Below the pieces are notes generated by a model. The model had not been told where the DNA came from. It ran no database searches and saw nothing but the letters and a program-made list of their open reading frames with translations. A stretch of DNA of 5,490 bases from Lachnospiraceae bacterium (GTDB lineage Bacteria > Bacillota > Clostridia > Lachnospirales > Lachnospiraceae), in contig DNJW01000421.1 in the NCBI GenBank assembly GCA_003488965.1, positions 1 to 5,490 of the forward strand, written 5' to 3'. The position numbers were made by a program, and so were the translations under genes. Below are positions 1 to 5,490 of the stretch, in pieces. The stretch's first letter is position 1. Each line of letters begins with the position of its first letter.

Positions 1-95
1 TATCAAGCTTATTTTTCAATCTATACCCCGGTCCTTTTCCTTCTATGCATATCCGGCAATTGCCCGCCCGTTCGGCATACGCAGGCGGCCGGCTG
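1..95. other. Short noncoding end downstream of tsaD
   Basis: No gene can be supported here. The stretch holds a perfect 10-bp palindrome GGCAATTGCC (55-64) and an inverted repeat CCGCC/GGCGG (64-68 with 84-88, 15-base loop). No T run follows the repeat in the direction of transcription, so it is not an intrinsic terminator. Purine-rich AAGGAAAAGG on the minus strand near 30-42 could be a ribosome binding site for a gene lying beyond the left edge, so the operon may continue. Confidence 0.4.
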
Positions 96-1130
96 TTACA
101 AACGCTCTCCCAGCCTTAAATTCGGTACTGCATTCAAATCAAACCCATGCCGTGTCCCTTTCAAATATTCATAATATCCTGCCGTCCCTATCATTGCGGC
201 ATTATCCGTACATAGGGCAGGCGAAGGATGGTAAAAATGAATTTTATTTTTCCGGCATTCTTCCTCAAAAGCTGCCCGGAGCGAAGAATTGGAAGCTACG
301 CCCCCTGCAATTGCAAATTTATCAAAGCCGTATTGTTTTACCGCATGAACGGAATGCTCTACCAGCACGTCAATTACTGCTTTCTGAAAGGATGCAGCCA
401 CATCCGCCGTATTTACTGCTTCCCCCTTCATCTCACAAGAATTCAGGTAATTCAGCACTGCCGATTTTAAACCGCTGAAACTGAAATCATATTCCGCCCC
501 CACTACCTTTGCTCTCGGAAAATGAATCGCATCCTGATTCCCCTCTTTCGATACTTTATCGATTTTCGGTCCTCCCGGATAACCCAGACCGATGGCTCTG
601 GCCACTTTGTCAAAAGCTTCTCCCGCCGCATCGTCCCGGGTGCGTCCGATAATCTCATATTCCCCATAATCTTTCACTACTACCAGATGGGAATGGCCGC
701 CGGATACAACCAAACAGACAAAAGGCGGCTCCAAGTCTTTATTTTCAATAAAATTAGCGCTGATATGGCCTTCAATATGATGCACCCCTATTAAAGGCAG
801 GCCCGTGGCAAAACTGATTGCCTTCGCAGCGGACACCCCTACCAGAAGCGCCCCTACCAGTCCGGGGCCGTAAGTAACTGCAACAGCCGTCATATCCCCG
901 AATGATTTATCCGCCACTGCCAGCGCCTGCTCTATCACCTGATTAATTTTTTCAATATGTTTTCTGGAAGCAATCTCCGGCACAACCCCGCCATAAACCG
1001 TGTGAAGCGCAATCTGTGAATAAATCACATTGGACAGCACTTCCCTTCCATTGCGGACTACGGATGCCGCCGTCTCATCACAAGAACTTTCAATTGCCAA
1101 TATCAATATATCTTCTTTTCTGTCCAGCAT
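96..1130 (-). CDS. tsaD: TsaD, catalytic subunit of tRNA N6-threonylcarbamoyladenosine synthesis
   Basis: TsaD (Kae1/YgjD family) transfers the threonylcarbamoyl group from threonylcarbamoyl-AMP to A37 of ANN-decoding tRNAs, working with TsaB and TsaE. The 344 residues match the usual 335-345. The ASKHA nucleotide-binding start [11 protein letters not shown] is at residues 13-23. The metal-binding motif HHIEGH gives H118 and H122, and the third ligand is D309 in [16 protein letters not shown] (143-149), [13 protein letters not shown] (166-178), GYPGGP (183-188), FSFSGLK (216-222) and AGGVASN (275-281) are all intact. The ATG at 1130 follows AGGAAAAGGGATGGG, and an in-frame TAG 18 nt upstream rules out a longer form. 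It is the last recognisable gene of the cluster and lies 38 nt after the membrane protein gene. The threonylcarbamoyl-AMP synthase gene is not in the window. Confidence 0.98.
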   Translation of the reverse strand: MLDRKEDILILAIESSCDETAASVVRNGREVLSNVIYSQIALHTVYGGVVPEIASRKHIEKINQVIEQALAVADKSFGDMTAVAVTYGPGLVGALLVGVSAAKAISFATGLPLIGVHHIEGHISANFIENKDLEPPFVCLVVSGGHSHLVVVKDYGEYEIIGRTRDDAAGEAFDKVARAIGLGYPGGPKIDKVSKEGNQDAIHFPRAKVVGAEYDFSFSGLKSAVLNYLNSCEMKGEAVNTADVAASFQKAVIDVLVEHSVHAVKQYGFDKFAIAGGVASNSSLRAAFEEECRKNKIHFYHPSPALCTDNAAMIGTAGYYEYLKGTRHGFDLNAVPNLRLGERL

Positions 1131-1168
1131 TTCCCATCCCTTTTCCTATGCCGTTTCTTCATGTTTGG

Positions 1169-1759
1169 CTAATCGACCAGCTGCCAGCCATAAATCTTCC
1201 AGCGCCCGTTTTCATCCTTTCTTAAAAGAAACTGCTCTACGGTATTCAGCATCTTCGTTTCCTGCCTAAGGTTAAAACTGCAGTATAATCTCGCCCAGTC
1301 ATAGCCGTCTTCAGAATAATAGGACACTTCCGAACTGCTGGGCAAACCGAAACTGGACACCGTCATTCCGTTTCCGAGCATAGAAATAATTTCTATTTTT
1401 AACTCTTCCAGATATTCTTCTTCTGTCTGGTTGGCCGCCAGTTCATCGTCATAAAGCTTTCTTATCTGCATGGCAAGAGCTTCGGTTTCCTCTTCCGTAT
1501 GTGTTTCATTATAAAAGCACTGGGTAATTTCGCAGTAATATTTTACCACTTCCTTCGGCGACGGAGGATAATTGGTTTCCAGATTCCGCATCAATACCTG
1601 CTGCGATTTTGTAATCGCTACATCATCATCGTTCTCCGTTCTGGTTTTATGGGAAATATAATAGTAAAAGCCCACCAGCATAGCTGCCAGAACACAGACA
1701 ACCACAATCACCCTTACCGCACTGTTTCCTTCGTTTCCCTTTTTTTTCCCTTTTGCCAT
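1169..1759 (-). CDS. Single-pass membrane-anchored protein of unknown function
   Basis: The 196-residue protein begins with a lysine-rich cytoplasmic tail (MAKGKKKG). One hydrophobic helix follows at about residues 15-35 (VIVVVCVLAAMLVGFYYYI). The positive-inside rule predicts that the remaining 160 residues lie outside the membrane. No lipobox is present, so it is an uncleaved anchor, not a lipoprotein. The outer part starts with an acidic NDDD patch, then a helix-rich, glutamate-rich middle (about 68-125). It ends in a strand-rich region with the aromatic finish GRWKIYGWQLVD, reminiscent of NTF2-like extracellular domains. From memory it may belong to a Lachnospiraceae family annotated DUF6715, which I cannot confirm here. 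The start is ATG 1759, 4 nt after the rnz stop. An eight-A run covers codons 5-7. It lies 38 nt before tsaD. Confidence 0.85.
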   Translation of the reverse strand: MAKGKKKGNEGNSAVRVIVVVCVLAAMLVGFYYYISHKTRTENDDDVAITKSQQVLMRNLETNYPPSPKEVVKYYCEITQCFYNETHTEEETEALAMQIRKLYDDELAANQTEEEYLEELKIEIISMLGNGMTVSSFGLPSSSEVSYYSEDGYDWARLYCSFNLRQETKMLNTVEQFLLRKDENGRWKIYGWQLVD

Positions 1760-1763
1760 AATC

Positions 1764-2675
1764 TTAATCCTCTTCAAACATGAGATTCACACTCTTGCCG
1801 TCTTTTCCCGCTTCTGCACGGGGAAAAATCTTCTTCACATCCCGCATGAAATCCTCAGCCCGGACAAGAGAGGGGCTGTAATGAGTCAGCCACAGTCTGC
1901 CCACATCCGCCTTCTTGGCTAATTCTGCCGCCTCATAAAATGTCATATGCTTGTATTCTTTTGCCTTTTCTTTCTTTTCCGGTTCTCCGTACATCCCTTC
2001 GCAGATGAACAAATCGGCCCCTACTGCGTTTTTTACAATTCCCTCCGTGGGCCTTGTATCGGTACAGTAAGTTACCTTCAAACCCTTCCGCGCCTCTCCC
2101 AGCACCATATCCGGCGTGTAAAGTTTTCCCTCCAGCTCCACCGTTTCCCCTTTTTGAAGACGGTTCCAGTACCTTCGCTCTATGCCCAGTTTCTCTGCCT
2201 TATCCACCTGAAATTTCCCGGCGCGCTCCACTACTATGTTATACCCATAGCATACCACATTATGGTTCACACGAAAAGCTTCGATTCTAAAATCACCGAA
2301 TGCAAACTGCTGCTCCGGCTCCGTAATTTCCACACATTTTATTTCAAAAGGAAGTTCCGGTGCAATCACCCTAAGCGCCGCCACTACCCTGGTCAGCCCT
2401 TTCGGACCCACTAAAAGAAGCGGTTCTGTCCGCTCTGCATTTCCCATTGTGAGAAGCATTCCGGGCAGTCCGCTGATATGGTCTGCATGATAGTGGGTAA
2501 AACAGATAATGTCAATCGGTTTGGGGCTCCATCCCTTTTCCTTCATGGCAATCTGCGTGCCTTCCCCGCAATCAATCAATATGCTTTTTCCGTTAATCCT
2601 CGCCATCAGGGAGGTAAGCCAGCGGTACGGCAACGGCATCATCCCCCCTGTTCCCAGCAAACAAATATCTAACAT
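1764..2675 (-). CDS. rnz: Ribonuclease Z, tRNA 3'-end processing endonuclease
   Basis: RNase Z is a zinc-dependent metallo-beta-lactamase-fold endonuclease that cuts the 3' trailer from tRNA precursors, mainly those lacking an encoded CCA. From the chosen start the protein has 303 residues, close to the 305-310 usual for the family. The metal-binding signature THYHADH gives H61, H63, D65 and H66. Further ligand candidates are H138 (VNHNV), D206 (YCTDTRP) and H265 (LTHYSPS), and HMTF at 243-246 matches the conserved histidine motif near the active site. LIDCGEGTQ at 33-41 is typical. An in-frame ATG at 2726 would add 17 residues (MKTERFLFW...), but the AGGAG site and the family N-terminus (MLDICLLGTGG) favour 2675. 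The stop lies 4 nt before the next gene, so translation is probably coupled. Its place among t6A genes fits a shared role in tRNA maturation. Confidence 0.93.
   Translation of the reverse strand: MLDICLLGTGGMMPLPYRWLTSLMARINGKSILIDCGEGTQIAMKEKGWSPKPIDIICFTHYHADHISGLPGMLLTMGNAERTEPLLLVGPKGLTRVVAALRVIAPELPFEIKCVEITEPEQQFAFGDFRIEAFRVNHNVVCYGYNIVVERAGKFQVDKAEKLGIERRYWNRLQKGETVELEGKLYTPDMVLGEARKGLKVTYCTDTRPTEGIVKNAVGADLFICEGMYGEPEKKEKAKEYKHMTFYEAAELAKKADVGRLWLTHYSPSLVRAEDFMRDVKKIFPRAEAGKDGKSVNLMFEED
1768..1773 (-). promoter_or_regulatory. Ribosome binding site that sets the membrane protein start
   Basis: AGAGGA, located within the last codons of rnz, lies 8 nt before the ATG at 1759. The longer frame would need the TTG at 1777, which has no site upstream of it. 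Confidence 0.75.
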
Positions 2676-2679
2676 ATCT

Positions 2680-2684
2680 CTCCT
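2680..2684 (-). promoter_or_regulatory. Ribosome binding site that sets the RNase Z start
   Basis: AGGAG lies 4 nt before the ATG at 2675, a slightly short spacing, with a second AGGA just upstream. The in-frame ATG at 2726 is preceded only by a weak GGATAA. Confidence 0.65.
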
Positions 2685-2743
2685 ATCCTGACCGCCAGAC
2701 CAGAACAGGAATCGCTCTGTCTTCATTTATCCGGCTTCACCGG

Positions 2744-2992
2744 CTATAGCAGTTCCAACGCTTCCCTGCACTGTACCGGCACCCTGAATCTGGCAATCAT
2801 TTTATCATAACATTCTTCACACAAATCAAAACTGTGAATCTGTCCGTCTTTTTTACTGAAATAACCGAAAACTGCATCCGCTTCAAAGCAGCCTTCTTTT
2901 AAAATTCCGTTTTCTACCAATAAATGTTTTCCGCATCCGTTACAAATCACGGAAATCAGTTCGTTGCTGTTTTCATCCAGATATTTACGCAT
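2744..2992 (-). CDS. Small four-cysteine, zinc-ribbon-like protein of unknown function
   Basis: I do not recognise a named family. The 82-residue product has two CxxC knuckles, CNGC at residues 17-20 and CEEC at 58-61, about 38 residues apart. This is the layout expected for a single tetracysteine zinc site. Further cysteines at 35 and 75 are not in CxxC pairs. Between the knuckles is a mixed segment with GYFSKKDGQIHSFDLC, and after the second knuckle a short helix (YDKMIARFR) leads to the end. There is no signal peptide or membrane segment, so it should be cytoplasmic. The open frame extends back to 3103, but that would overlap rimI by 64 nt in another frame, and the GGGAGG site favours 2992. 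It sits 47 nt after rimI and 68 nt before the RNase Z start. That context suggests a nucleic-acid-related or accessory role, but this is only inference. Confidence 0.75.
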   Translation of the reverse strand: MRKYLDENSNELISVICNGCGKHLLVENGILKEGCFEADAVFGYFSKKDGQIHSFDLCEECYDKMIARFRVPVQCREALELL

Positions 2993-3000
2993 AGTCTCAT

Positions 3001-3006
3001 CCTCCC
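3001..3006 (-). promoter_or_regulatory. Ribosome binding site that sets the Cys4 protein start
   Basis: GGGAGG lies 8 nt before the ATG at 2992. It is the reason for rejecting the longer frame that starts at 3103 inside rimI. Confidence 0.78.
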
Positions 3007-3038
3007 AAGATGCACTAAATCTCACCGCTATATCTGTT

Positions 3039-3044
3039 ATTATA
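3039..3044 (-). promoter_or_regulatory. Possible weak internal promoter (-10 only)
   Basis: A perfect TATAAT overlaps the last codons and TAA stop of rimI on the minus strand, 46 nt before the start of the Cys4 gene. No good -35 lies 16-18 nt upstream; the hexamers there are T-rich and match only one or two positions. The TG that would make an extended -10 is directly adjacent to the box instead of one base away. It could give low-level separate expression of the downstream genes, or be chance. Confidence 0.22.
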
Positions 3045-3597
3045 CATGAGCTCCGGCTGTAAAAACAGTGGTAATTGTTCCATCCGCTTCCTGCCTTTTC
3101 CACATAATCAGGGCATCCTCTCTGGGGTTTGCATAAAAACCTTTGCGCACCCCCTCCCCCGTAAAACCAAATTTTTCATACAAACGGATAGCCGGAAGAT
3201 TACTGCACCTGACCTCCAAGGTAAAATCCGCTATTCCCAGCTTTTGTCCGTCCTCCAGCACACGCCTTAGCATGGCCGAGGCCACTCCCCTTCTCCGGTA
3301 ATGTAAATCCACCGATACGTTCGTAATCTCTCCTTCTCCGGCCATATTCCGCAGCCCGCAGATTCCTGCTATGCTGCTTTTTTCTTTTTTTCCCGCCCTT
3401 TCCGCAGCCATTTCCCGATAAGGCTCCGTATGCTCCTCCTCTAATTCCTCTCTTATCTCTGCCACATAATAATAGGCGTAATCCAGACGCAGTGTTTCCA
3501 AAAACGAAGCCTCCGTCCATGGCTCGGCAAAATTTTCCGCTTCCAGAACCGCCGCCCGTCCCGCATCCTCTTCCTTCATCCTTCTTACAGTCAGCAT
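3040..3597 (-). CDS. rimI: RimI-type N-alpha-acetyltransferase (GNAT) with a charged insertion
   Basis: This is a GNAT-fold acetyltransferase of the RimI family, which acetylates protein N-termini (ribosomal protein S18 in E. coli) using acetyl-CoA. The acetyl-CoA-binding segment YRRRGVASAML is at residues 100-110. The likely catalytic pair is E128 (TLEVR) and Y140 (RLYEKFGF), spaced 12 residues apart as E103 and Y115 are in enterobacterial RimI. REDALIM at 159-165 is the usual C-terminal strand. At 185 residues it is longer than the typical 150 or so. The excess lies in a very charged stretch at about 50-73, between the second and third strands, and in a 16-residue tail after WKRQ. The ATG overlaps the tsaB stop by 7 nt, with an AGGAAAAGGG site just upstream. 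The tsaB-rimI pairing strongly supports the call; the exact substrate is unknown. Confidence 0.91.
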   Translation of the reverse strand: MLTVRRMKEEDAGRAAVLEAENFAEPWTEASFLETLRLDYAYYYVAEIREELEEEHTEPYREMAAERAGKKEKSSIAGICGLRNMAGEGEITNVSVDLHYRRRGVASAMLRRVLEDGQKLGIADFTLEVRCSNLPAIRLYEKFGFTGEGVRKGFYANPREDALIMWKRQEADGTITTVFTAGAHV

Positions 3598-4307
3598 AAG
3601 CCCTTTTCCTTCCGCTCCCGTTCCGCCTGGGATAAACGCAGATAAATCGGCACATGTCCGGCTGCCGGAACGGTTTTCCCCGACCGGTAATAAACACCTC
3701 CCAAAGCGGCAACCGATGCCGCCCGCTGTCTGTTCATATGTGCCGGGGCAAAACGATAAGGCACCTTCATCAGTTCCTGCAGTCTTTCTTTAAAAACCGG
3801 TACTCCGTCTCCTAAAAATATGACTTCATTCTCTAAATCATTCAAAATTTCCGCAATTTCTTCGATCGGAACGGCACACTGCTCTTTCACCGTCCGCAGC
3901 ATATATCTGTCTTGCATTTTCTCAAATTCATAAACCCCTGTATACACCTGTCCTCTTCTGGCATCCATAATCGGGCATATATAACCTTGGAAACCATACA
4001 TATTATAAGCCAGTCCTTCCAAAGTCGGCACCTCTACCAGAGGAATATTCAGTGCCTGCCCTAATCCCTTTGCTGTGGCAGAACCTATCCGGAGACCCGT
4101 AAAAGAGCCCGGGCCTGCTGCCAGAGCCACTGCATCCACTGCGGCCAAATCCAAATCAACCATCTTTTTTATTTCATCCATCATCGGAAGCAATGTCTGG
4201 GAATGTGTCTTTTTATACTGAATATTATATTCCGCTATCATCACATCATCTTCCATCAATGCTACGGAAGCCACCAGACCGGAACTGTCCAACGCTAATA
4301 TCCTCAT
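3591..4307 (-). CDS. tsaB: TsaB, scaffold subunit of the tRNA t6A37 complex
   Basis: TsaB (YeaZ family) is the catalytically inactive ASKHA-fold paralogue that dimerises with TsaD and recruits TsaE. The 238-residue protein opens with MRILALDSSG, the family's N-terminal strand and phosphate-loop remnant. It has THSQTLLP at residues 34-41 and the signature GPGSFTGLRIG at 65-75. The C-terminal half contains the MDARRGQVYTG segment and ends with PIYLRLSQAERE, typical of Firmicutes TsaB. An AGGAAAGG site precedes the ATG. A perfect 10-bp palindrome, ACATATATGT (4328-4337), sits in the 30-nt gap after tsaE. The stop codon is shared with the start of rimI in a 7-nt overlap, which suggests coupled translation. 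No truncation or missing motif is seen. Confidence 0.96.
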   Translation of the reverse strand: MRILALDSSGLVASVALMEDDVMIAEYNIQYKKTHSQTLLPMMDEIKKMVDLDLAAVDAVALAAGPGSFTGLRIGSATAKGLGQALNIPLVEVPTLEGLAYNMYGFQGYICPIMDARRGQVYTGVYEFEKMQDRYMLRTVKEQCAVPIEEIAEILNDLENEVIFLGDGVPVFKERLQELMKVPYRFAPAHMNRQRAASVAALGGVYYRSGKTVPAAGHVPIYLRLSQAERERKEKGLC

Positions 4308-4337
4308 GCTTTACCTTTCCTCTTCTGACATATATGT

Positions 4338-4775
4338 TCATGCTTTTGCCGGCTTTTCTTCGATTGTTATCCTTCTATAATCCGGTCCTTTGCTTATATC
4401 TGTGTCAATCCTTATTTCCTTGTAATTCTCAGGCAAAATCTCCTCAATCAGATTCGCCCATTCCACAAAGCACACGCCGTTCCCGTAAAAATATTCCTCA
4501 TAGCCTATTTCATCCATTTCCTCAATGCATCCGATGCGGTACACATCAAAATGGTAAAAAGGCATCCTTCCATCCTCATAAATCTGCAGGATAGTAAATG
4601 TAGGACTGTTTACCGCATCCTTCACTCCCAGGCCCTCTGCAACCCCTTGCGTAAATACTGTCTTGCCCGCTCCAAGATCCCCAATCAAAGTATAAACTTC
4701 GCCGGGAAGCGCGTTTTCCCCTATCTTCCGCCCCAGCTCATGGGTCTCCTGCGCACTAAAAGTTTCCGCCGTCAT
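4338..4775 (-). CDS. tsaE: TsaE, ATPase of the tRNA t6A37 threonylcarbamoyltransferase complex
   Basis: TsaE is the small P-loop ATPase that drives turnover of the TsaB-TsaD complex, which makes N6-threonylcarbamoyladenosine at position 37 of ANN-decoding tRNAs in the cytoplasm. The 145 residues match the usual length of about 150. The Walker A motif GDLGAGKT is at residues 32-39. The SPTFTI switch-like segment is at 57-62, the FYHFDVYR motif with H75 and D77 at 73-80, and the VEWAN motif with E105 and W106 at 104-108. All family hallmarks are present, so the gene appears functional. The ATG follows AAGGAG by 9 nt, and that site overlaps the stop of the preceding YcxB-like gene. tsaB begins 30 nt downstream, the classic pairing for this pathway. 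Confidence 0.97.
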   Translation of the reverse strand: MTAETFSAQETHELGRKIGENALPGEVYTLIGDLGAGKTVFTQGVAEGLGVKDAVNSPTFTILQIYEDGRMPFYHFDVYRIGCIEEMDEIGYEEYFYGNGVCFVEWANLIEEILPENYKEIRIDTDISKGPDYRRITIEEKPAKA

Positions 4776-4789
4776 TTTTCCTTTCTCCT

Positions 4790-5269
4790 TTAACCCTTAA
4801 TTTTTACCTTTGCCGGAGACATATGGGTGGAAATCATCTCGATTGCCCGGGGAACCAGTTCCCCTAAATCCTGCTTCGGAAAAATACAGGCATTTACCCG
4901 GGAAGTATACACTATCAGGCTTCTTTGGGTTGAAACGGCTTTATGCATATCCGCCCATTTCTGCATCTGCACTTCATCCCCTTGGGAAACCTCAATTCCG
5001 TCCTCTGTCAGCCTATAATGAAGCGGCTGCTTAAACGCAGGAGTATTCGCCATCTGCTGTCTGGATTTTATCAGCAGTGTCCAAGGCAGATATGCCAGTA
5101 TCACCAGACCGGCAATAAGGAAAATAGCTCCTCCCTTTGAAAAAAAATAAACAATCATAAGCGCACCCACTATCGTTCCAATCAGACCGGAAGCACTGTA
5201 ATAGGTGTGCCTGAGCATATAGTCGTATAAAATATTTGCTGTAATCCTGACATCGAATTCCAATTCCAT
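4790..5269 (-). CDS. YcxB-like two-helix membrane protein
   Basis: This 159-residue protein resembles the YcxB-like family of small Firmicutes membrane proteins, whose function is unknown. The N-terminus is a short polar segment beginning MELEFDVRI. Two hydrophobic helices follow at about residues 28-43 and 48-67, separated by a tight SKGG turn. A soluble C-terminal domain of about 90 residues comes next, with the LTEDGIEVSQG stretch and a W-containing strand typical of this family, which has a PH-like feel. The longest frame begins at 5299, but the AAGGAG site and the family's usual N-terminus support the ATG at 5269. It is the first gene after the promoter, and its stop codon runs into the ribosome binding site of tsaE 14 nt away, so the two are probably co-transcribed and perhaps translationally coupled. 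Any link to tRNA modification is only positional. The family call is from pattern recognition. Confidence 0.78.
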   Translation of the reverse strand: MELEFDVRITANILYDYMLRHTYYSASGLIGTIVGALMIVYFFSKGGAIFLIAGLVILAYLPWTLLIKSRQQMANTPAFKQPLHYRLTEDGIEVSQGDEVQMQKWADMHKAVSTQRSLIVYTSRVNACIFPKQDLGELVPRAIEMISTHMSPAKVKIKG

Positions 5270-5277
5270 GGGCGTTG

Positions 5278-5283
5278 CTCCTT
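5278..5283 (-). promoter_or_regulatory. Ribosome binding site that sets the YcxB-like start
   Basis: AAGGAG lies 8 nt before the ATG at 5269. The two earlier in-frame ATGs (5299 and 5290) have no purine-rich site at a usable distance, and the site would sit inside the coding region if they were used. Confidence 0.8.
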
Positions 5284-5329
5284 GTTTCATTTCTTTCATT
5301 AATTAATAGTACACTGGTTATCCGATGAT

Positions 5330-5359
5330 ATTTTAGCACTCCAAAATGGGATACGTCAA
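5330..5359 (-). promoter_or_regulatory. Sigma-A-type promoter of the operon
   Basis: On the minus strand a -35 box TTGACG (5359-5354) is followed after 18 bases by a -10 box TAAAAT (5335-5330). The -10 is preceded by TGC, giving an extended -10 (TGnTAAAAT). The -35 matches the consensus at five of six positions and so does the -10. Transcription should start near 5323, leaving a leader of about 54 nt before the ATG at 5269. A weaker TACTAT-like -10 lies downstream but has no matching -35. This is the best promoter in the window and it points at the whole gene cluster. Confidence 0.72.
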
Positions 5360-5490
5360 GATGAGGACGGAAAATAGGAAACGTAACAGTCCGCCCGGCG
5401 GAAAGTATATTCCTCCGTCGCCACGCTTCCGCTCCAAAAAAAGCGTAGCGGTACTAGGTTCGTGAAGAACCAGAGATTTTAATCTCTTGC
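5336..5490. other. Hairpin-rich noncoding segment upstream of the operon
   Basis: I find no convincing gene here. On the plus strand the segment carries several short perfect inverted repeats. They are 5390-5402 (TCCGCC, one base, GGCGGA), 5423-5428 with 5441-5446 (ACGCTT/AAGCGT), 5429-5433 with 5447-5451 (CCGCT/AGCGG, interleaved with the previous pair), 5457-5471 (GGTTC, five bases, GAACC) and 5472-5487 (AGAGATT/AATCTCT). The last two abut directly. None is followed by a clean run of T on either strand, so they are not standard terminators. One minus-strand frame is open from the window edge (5488) to a TAA at 5338-5336, about 50 codons. Its only likely starts lack a convincing ribosome binding site, and the operon promoter lies inside it, so I do not call it a gene. 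It could be a dispersed repeat element, a structured RNA end, or the tail of an upstream gene. Confidence 0.5.

Noticed and set aside
64..88. CCGCC/GGCGG inverted repeat as a terminator after tsaD
   Set aside because: It has only five pairs with a 15-base loop and no T run follows on the minus strand.
1947..2414. A 155-codon open frame on the plus strand
   Set aside because: It is antisense to rnz, whose catalytic motifs are intact. It is rich in proline, histidine and phenylalanine as expected for a shadow, and has no ribosome binding site.
2676..2743. RNase Z starting at the ATG at 2726
   Set aside because: The extra 17 residues do not fit the family N-terminus and the ribosome binding site there is weak. 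The gap also has no terminator or other gene.
3200..3712. A 170-codon minus-strand frame across the tsaB-rimI junction
   Set aside because: It is a glycine- and arginine-rich alternative frame over two well-supported genes, with no recognisable domain.
4328..4337. ACATATATGT palindrome as an operator
   Set aside because: It is a single 10-bp AT-rich palindrome inside an operon, with no second copy or nearby promoter, so it is compatible with chance.
5031..5339. A 102-codon minus-strand frame starting near the promoter
   Set aside because: It overlaps the YcxB-like gene in another frame, begins upstream of the predicted transcription start and has no ribosome binding site.
5457..5487. Two adjacent hairpins as an intrinsic terminator of an upstream gene
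   Set aside because: Neither arm pair is GC-rich with a following T tract. The only T run on the minus strand (near 5436-5442) is about 15 nt away from the nearest stem.

Overview
The window holds one co-directional gene cluster of eight genes, all on the minus strand, reading from the right edge to the left edge. It looks like chromosomal core DNA from a Firmicute of the class Clostridia, most likely a Lachnospiraceae-type gut anaerobe. The grounds are moderate GC, strong AGGAG-type ribosome binding sites, the tsaE-tsaB-rimI order, and a ribonuclease Z of the clostridial style. The genus cannot be fixed from sequence alone. I see no mobile element, CRISPR array, tRNA or rRNA gene.

Layout in transcription order. 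A noncoding, hairpin-rich segment (about 5336-5490) ends in a good sigma-A-type promoter (5330-5359). Then come a YcxB-like two-helix membrane protein (4790-5269), tsaE (4338-4775), tsaB (3591-4307), rimI (3040-3597, overlapping tsaB by 7 nt), and a small four-cysteine zinc-ribbon-like protein (2744-2992). These are followed by ribonuclease Z (1764-2675), a single-pass membrane-anchored protein of unknown function (1169-1759), and tsaD (96-1130). Intergenic gaps run from a 7-nt overlap to 68 nt. I found no intrinsic terminator between genes, so one main transcript is likely, perhaps with a weak internal promoter at the end of rimI. The last 95 bases after tsaD hold no recognisable gene or terminator.

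Function. TsaE, TsaB and TsaD form the complex that transfers threonylcarbamoyl to A37 of ANN-decoding tRNAs (t6A). The partner that makes threonylcarbamoyl-AMP (TsaC/YwlC) is not here. RimI is the N-terminal protein acetyltransferase usually linked to tsaB. RNase Z matures tRNA 3' ends. The cluster is therefore best read as a tRNA-maturation operon carrying three poorly characterised passengers: the YcxB-like protein, the Cys4 mini-protein and the membrane-anchored protein.

Four starts were moved downstream of the longest open frame because a good ribosome binding site and family alignment favour the internal codon (YcxB-like, Cys4 protein, RNase Z, membrane protein). Nothing here looks like a new defence or mobile system. 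The items most worth a second look are the structured upstream segment, the three passenger genes and an unusual charged insertion in RimI.
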